From the NCBI GenBank assembly GCA_934256695.1, contig CAKQPE010000076.1, forward strand, positions 1 to 8,944: a stretch of 8,944 nucleotides of DNA, read 5' to 3'. The notes under the pieces were generated by a model. That model made no database searches and was not told the DNA's origin. It saw only the letters and a program-made list of their open reading frames with translations. Positions 5,365-8,944 of this stretch are shown piece by piece. This DNA comes from an uncultured Eubacteriales bacterium. GTDB taxonomy: Bacteria; Bacillota; Clostridia; Lachnospirales; Anaerotignaceae. Numbering within the stretch: the first letter of the stretch is position 1; each line of letters starts with the position of its first letter. Both the position numbers and the translations under genes were made by a program.

Positions 5365-8067
5365 TCAATTTTTTTGCACTTTTTCATAAAGTTTCTTTAT
5401 TTTTAAACTGTACTTCTCATCTCTAAATTTAGAATAAATATTTTTTTCAATTACAGACATAAGTGACTGAAAACTTTCTTTACCGAAAACAGCCTTTCCT
5501 GCTTTTGCAGAAAATACCAGCGAGTCATAAAGAGCTGCTGCATACTCATCACTGTCTGCACCTTTTATTTTTTTGTATATTCCGGCGGCTTTTGCAAAAA
5601 AGTTTTCCGCAGCATCTGTTTTCCCTATTTCAACATACACTTTTGCAAGTTTTGAAATAAGCTTTGCATACTCAAGACACTCTCCGTTTTGTTTCAGAAT
5701 TTCAAGAGCTGCTTCGTTATATGCAGATGCCGCATCTTCTTTATGTCCGTTTTTCTTCATAAGGTTTCCGAGATGAATTAATTCTTTTATATAAATATCT
5801 AATTCTTTAATCATTCTCCTTGTACTTAAACTTATGTTATAAAGTCTTTCGGCATCTTCGTATTTCTTTTCTTTTTCATATATCTTTCCCAAGCCATATG
5901 TAATGTCGGCATAAAGACTATTTTCAAAATCCCCGCTTTTTTCCATAGCATTTTTTGCCGAAACAAGGTTTGCCTTTGCTCCTTCTGTATCACCGTTTTT
6001 GATTAATGACTCATATGTATCGCAGACCGCTTTAGGATACATACTGCTTTCAGGATTTTTTAAAACCTTTTTATAATAGTTCTCTGCCCTTTTCTTGTCA
6101 CCTGTTTTAGCGAAAGCTTTTCCAAGCAGGACTGATATTTCGTCTGCCGATGAATTTTCATTTCCGTTTACAGCAAACTCTGTTTCAAGGCATTTTATAA
6201 GTATTTTTTCAGCTTCCTCTGTTTTGCCGATGCAAATAAGAAGTTTTCCCAATTCTTTAAGATAACGGCTGTATTCCAAAGAACTTTCACCTTTAACTTT
6301 AATCACAAAGTTTTTGTATTCATCAAGCATATCAAATGCCTTTTCAAACTCACCCATTGCGGAAAAAAGAGGAACAAACCTGAGATTTATATCGTTTTTG
6401 TCAACAAATTTCTCGTATTTCTTATCCTTTGTTGCGTCCTTAAAATACTCGTATGCCATCTCTGGCTCGTCACAGTTATAGTAATGCTCAATTAAATCAA
6501 AAGTATTTATATAGTATTCTTTCTGTGTATCTTTATAGTCTGTGCTGTTTATGCCTATGTACTCACTCTGATATTTCATAGCATCTTTAAACAAAGTATC
6601 TGCCTGTTCATACTTTCCGCATTTGTTTTCAATAACGGCAAGATAGTAAAGGCCTCTGAAATAGCGTGGGTGGAATTTTCCGTATTGAATTTTTCGCATA
6701 TCAAGAGCTTTCTGTGCGAAACTTAAAGCGTCTGCTTTCTTTCCCATCTTTACCATAAGCTCGGAAAGTTTCGTAAGATTTATGCTTATTCCCATATTAT
6801 CATGCTCGGAACCGCTTTTTCTTAATTTTAAAGCTTCATAATAATATTCGGCAGCCTTTGAATATTTTTTCGTCTTTATATAAAGATTTGCAAGGCTCAT
6901 AAATGAATTAATATATATTGGGTCATTTTCTCCCAAAGCTTTTTTTCTTATATCCTTTGCCATAAGGTATTTTTCTTCCGCAAGCTTATAGTTTCCCATT
7001 TCAAGGTATATATCACCTGCTGTATTAATTATGAAAGCATACCCAGGTGTCTCAACACCTGTTGAAAGTTTTTTCGCCTCTGCTGCCAATTTATTGCACT
7101 CTATGGCTTTTTCAAAATTTTTTGCCTTGCAGTAATCTACAGCCATATTATTAAGTCCGTCAGAGTAATACGGATGTTCGACACCTATAAGACTTTTAAT
7201 AAGATTTACAACCTCTTCGTGAGTTTTTGTCGCTTTCTCATAGTCTCCGATTTTGTTATATGCGGCACCAAGGGCGTTCAGGTTTGTTATGTAATCCAGA
7301 TGTGTCTTATCCATAATTTTTTTTCTTATATCAACTGTTTTTTTATAAAAATATACGGACTTTTCGTAATTACGTGCTTTATCGCATATTGATGCGGCAT
7401 CGGCAAGATTTGAAAGATAGAAAAATGTTTTTTCTCCGGAAAAATCTTTTAAAATATTTAATGCCTTTTCATAGAGTTCTATTGATTTTTTATATCTTCC
7501 TTTTTTACCGTTTATTCTGGCACAGCCGATAACTATATCTGCCAAATCGTCTTTAGGATAATTTTTAATGCTTTCGGCTCTTTTAAGTGCCGTTTCAAAA
7601 TACTGTAACGATCTATCATTTTTATCTAAATCTTCACAGATACTGCCCATGTTATAAAGACTCATCACTGTATCTTTATGGTTTTCACCTAAATTTTCTT
7701 CTCGTATTTTAAGTGCTGTTTTATGATACTGAAACGCTTCTTTATACTTTCCGGCAAAGCTTAAAGAAACCGCCATATTGCTTATTGTATCGGCATAAGA
7801 AAGGGAATTTTCACCCTCTGCCTCTTTCCTTATTTCCGCCGCTTCTTTGTAAAGCTCAACAGCATTATCATATAGCATTACGTTATCATACATTATTGCT
7901 GTATTATTTGCATCGTTTGCGTACTCAAGACTTTTGCAGTCGTTATTATCTTTATATAGCTTAATTATGGCACTTCCGCATTTTACGGCTTCTGCCAACT
8001 CACCGTTTTCCGCTGCTTTAAAAAATTCGTTTCTTAATTTAACTATTTCACCAATATAGTACCCCAT
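5365..8067 (-). CDS. Large tetratricopeptide-repeat protein (kinesin-light-chain-like TPR array), function unknown
   Basis: This is a 900-residue protein with no signal peptide, membrane segment or recognisable catalytic domain. After a short N-terminal helical pair (1-46) it is an array of about 18 helix-turn-helix repeats of roughly 42 residues. The pattern is Y/L start, LA or MA in helix A, G-x-Y-x-x-A turn, and A-L-x-I-R-K-x-x-x-G-E/D end, for example KYKEAFQYHKTALKIREENLG in the third unit. This spacing is that of kinesin-light-chain-like TPRs (TPR_10/TPR_12 type). Units around residues 525-600 are degenerate, splitting the array into two blocks. The true start is ATG at 8067. GGAGGT (8079-8074) sits 6 bases upstream, whereas the longer frame to 8121 overlaps recX and lacks one. 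It follows recX by 16 bases, so it is probably co-transcribed. It is likely a cytoplasmic protein-binding scaffold; the partner is unknown. Confidence 0.85.
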   Translation of the reverse strand: MGYYIGEIVKLRNEFFKAAENGELAEAVKCGSAIIKLYKDNNDCKSLEYANDANNTAIMYDNVMLYDNAVELYKEAAEIRKEAEGENSLSYADTISNMAVSLSFAGKYKEAFQYHKTALKIREENLGENHKDTVMSLYNMGSICEDLDKNDRSLQYFETALKRAESIKNYPKDDLADIVIGCARINGKKGRYKKSIELYEKALNILKDFSGEKTFFYLSNLADAASICDKARNYEKSVYFYKKTVDIRKKIMDKTHLDYITNLNALGAAYNKIGDYEKATKTHEEVVNLIKSLIGVEHPYYSDGLNNMAVDYCKAKNFEKAIECNKLAAEAKKLSTGVETPGYAFIINTAGDIYLEMGNYKLAEEKYLMAKDIRKKALGENDPIYINSFMSLANLYIKTKKYSKAAEYYYEALKLRKSGSEHDNMGISINLTKLSELMVKMGKKADALSFAQKALDMRKIQYGKFHPRYFRGLYYLAVIENKCGKYEQADTLFKDAMKYQSEYIGINSTDYKDTQKEYYINTFDLIEHYYNCDEPEMAYEYFKDATKDKKYEKFVDKNDINLRFVPLFSAMGEFEKAFDMLDEYKNFVIKVKGESSLEYSRYLKELGKLLICIGKTEEAEKILIKCLETEFAVNGNENSSADEISVLLGKAFAKTGDKKRAENYYKKVLKNPESSMYPKAVCDTYESLIKNGDTEGAKANLVSAKNAMEKSGDFENSLYADITYGLGKIYEKEKKYEDAERLYNISLSTRRMIKELDIYIKELIHLGNLMKKNGHKEDAASAYNEAALEILKQNGECLEYAKLISKLAKVYVEIGKTDAAENFFAKAAGIYKKIKGADSDEYAAALYDSLVFSAKAGKAVFGKESFQSLMSVIEKNIYSKFRDEKYSLKIKKLYEKVQKN

Positions 8068-8083
8068 TAAAGTACCTCCAAAA

Positions 8084-8710
8084 CTACTGCTTATTATTTT
8101 TCTTATATTCATCAATAACAAGCTTTATTATATCATAAGAAAAGCCTTTTCTTAAAAGAAAATCCTGTAATTTTTTAAAATCCTTTTCATCTTTAGGTTC
8201 TTTGGTTCTTATTTTTTTATCGAACAATATTTTGGCATATTTTTCTTCGTCTATTTCACTGTCATATATTGCTCTTTCAATATATTTATCATTTATGCCA
8301 AGGCTTTTTAATTTGTATCTCAAACCATAAGTTCCCAAAGGATTGAGTTTAAGGCTCTGGCGTATAAAAGCCATGCAGTATTCGTAGTCATCTACATATT
8401 TATATTTCAGCAGAAATTCAATAACCCTATCCGTTACACTCTCGCTGAAATCCTTTTCAATAAGTTTGTTGCGTACTTCTTTTTCCGTACGCATTTTATA
8501 GCCTATATATTTAAGAGCCGTATCTTGTGCTTTTATATATACATTTGTGTCCACTATAAAATTAAATCTGTTCTCGGGTATTTCCTCGCCTACTTTAATC
8601 TTAAAGTAGGCTATATCCTCTGCTATAAGAGAAAAGGCATACTCTCCGTCAACATACACCGAATACTTGCTCTGGTCGTTTTTCTGCTGTTTTATATTAG
8701 TAACAATCAT
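8084..8710 (-). CDS. recX: RecX, regulator of RecA
   Basis: This 208-residue protein of the RecX family binds RecA filaments and modulates, usually restrains, recombination and SOS activity. An N-terminal beta-rich segment (about 1-45, with KYSVYVDGEYAFSL) precedes three-helix repeats typical of RecX (about 60-205). These include ALKYIGYKMRTEKEVRNKL (65-83), VIEFLLKYKYVDDYEYCMAF (96-115) and the final LQDFLLRKGFSYDIIKLVI (181-199). The start is ATG at 8710, with GGGAG (8723-8719) 8 bases upstream. A TTG further up (8731) is in frame but has no ribosome binding site. The gene often accompanies recA, which is not in this window. The leader holds a hairpin and repeat copy 3. The TPR gene follows after 16 bases. 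Confidence 0.9.
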   Translation of the reverse strand: MIVTNIKQQKNDQSKYSVYVDGEYAFSLIAEDIAYFKIKVGEEIPENRFNFIVDTNVYIKAQDTALKYIGYKMRTEKEVRNKLIEKDFSESVTDRVIEFLLKYKYVDDYEYCMAFIRQSLKLNPLGTYGLRYKLKSLGINDKYIERAIYDSEIDEEKYAKILFDKKIRTKEPKDEKDFKKLQDFLLRKGFSYDIIKLVIDEYKKNNKQ

Positions 8711-8733
8711 ATATTTTTCTCCCAAACGCAAAA

Positions 8734-8765
8734 GCGGCAGTCCTCACAAGTGCAAAGACTGCCAC
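8734..8765. other. Hairpin in the recX leader
   Basis: GCGGCAGTC (8734-8742) pairs with GACTGCCAC (8757-8765), giving 9 bp including one G-U wobble and a 14-base loop. On the minus strand it is followed by GCTTTTGCGTTT and then the recX ribosome binding site. It could be an attenuator before recX or a terminator for an upstream unit. The T-run is short, so the role is uncertain. Confidence 0.45.
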
Positions 8766-8777
8766 AACAATAAAATC

Positions 8778-8927
8778 TTGGGGTTTCACCCCAAACCCTG
8801 ACCAACTTTTGAAAAAGTTGGAACAAAACTTTTATCAGATACCATGACTATAGTCATGGTATCTTGTTAAAGTTTAGATCCACCCTTTTTAAAGGGTGGC
8901 AGGTGTGGACAGAGTCCACGGTTTTTC
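8778..8927 (+). repeat. Structured intergenic repeat, copy 3 (full length, five hairpins)
   Basis: S1 has arms at 8778-8784 and 8788-8794 (7 bp). S2 has arms at 8802-8810 and 8813-8821 (9 bp, loop GA). The central S3, 8837-8864, is a perfect 28-base palindrome. S4 has arms at 8880-8888 and 8891-8899 (9 bp, no mismatch). S5 has arms at 8905-8910 and 8914-8919 (loop AGA) and is followed by GGTTTTTCTTTTT, a good terminator tail on the plus strand. Left linker AAAACTTTTATC and right linker GTTAAAGTTTAGATC are near inverted copies of each other, and CCCTG at 8796-8800 mirrors CAGG at 8900-8903. On the minus strand a TATAAA box (8935-8930) lies just outside S5, as at copy 2. The element occupies the upstream region of recX. 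Confidence 0.85.
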
Positions 8928-8944
8928 TTTTTATATCTCTATGC

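Noticed and set aside
8068..8121. Longer start for the TPR gene overlapping recX
   Set aside because: GGAGGT at 8079-8074 sits 6 bases before the ATG at 8067, and the 18 extra residues do not continue the repeat pattern.
1..8944. CRISPR array made of the three repeat copies
   Set aside because: The copies are about 150 bases long, thousands of bases apart and multi-hairpin, with no spacer units or cas genes.

Overview
This window looks like a chromosomal segment from a low-GC Gram-positive bacterium of the class Clostridia, and a gut anaerobe is likely. The evidence is the AT-rich sequence, the strong GGAGG ribosome binding sites, the rplU-prp-rpmA cluster with the Firmicutes-type N-terminal extension on L27, and a KtrAB-type potassium system. 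I cannot name the genus. All nine convincing genes lie on the minus strand, so they are read from the right edge to the left edge.

Layout in reading order. (1) recX (8710 to 8084) follows a leader that holds one copy of a structured intergenic repeat. (2) A 900-residue protein made almost entirely of tetratricopeptide repeats follows 16 bases later and is probably co-transcribed with recX. (3) A near-consensus promoter (TTGACA-17-TAAAAT) sits just after its stop codon and drives rplU (L21), prp (the protease that trims L27) and rpmA (L27). This operon ends at a clear intrinsic terminator at 4203-4240. (4) A 327-base gap holds that terminator, candidate promoters and a second, full-length repeat copy. 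(5) The next group is obgE, ktrB, ktrA and yhbY, with gaps of 30, 14 and 33 bases, closed by a hairpin terminator at 220-253. (6) The left edge (1-219) carries a third, divergent repeat copy.

Functional reading. L21, Prp, L27, ObgE and YhbY all serve assembly of the large ribosomal subunit. Prp cuts the extension from L27, ObgE is a late 50S assembly GTPase, and YhbY binds pre-50S RNA. A two-gene potassium uptake system, the KtrB channel and its KtrA regulator, lies between obgE and yhbY, so potassium import and ribosome maturation share one apparent transcription unit.

The most unusual content is non-coding. Three intergenic regions contain the same roughly 150-base element. It is a chain of up to five hairpins arranged as a near-symmetric inverted structure around a central palindrome. 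The stems differ in sequence between copies, but nearly all changes are paired, so base pairing is kept while the linkers stay constant. I do not recognise a named family for it. It is the best candidate here for something undescribed, although it may be a dispersed palindromic repeat common in this lineage.
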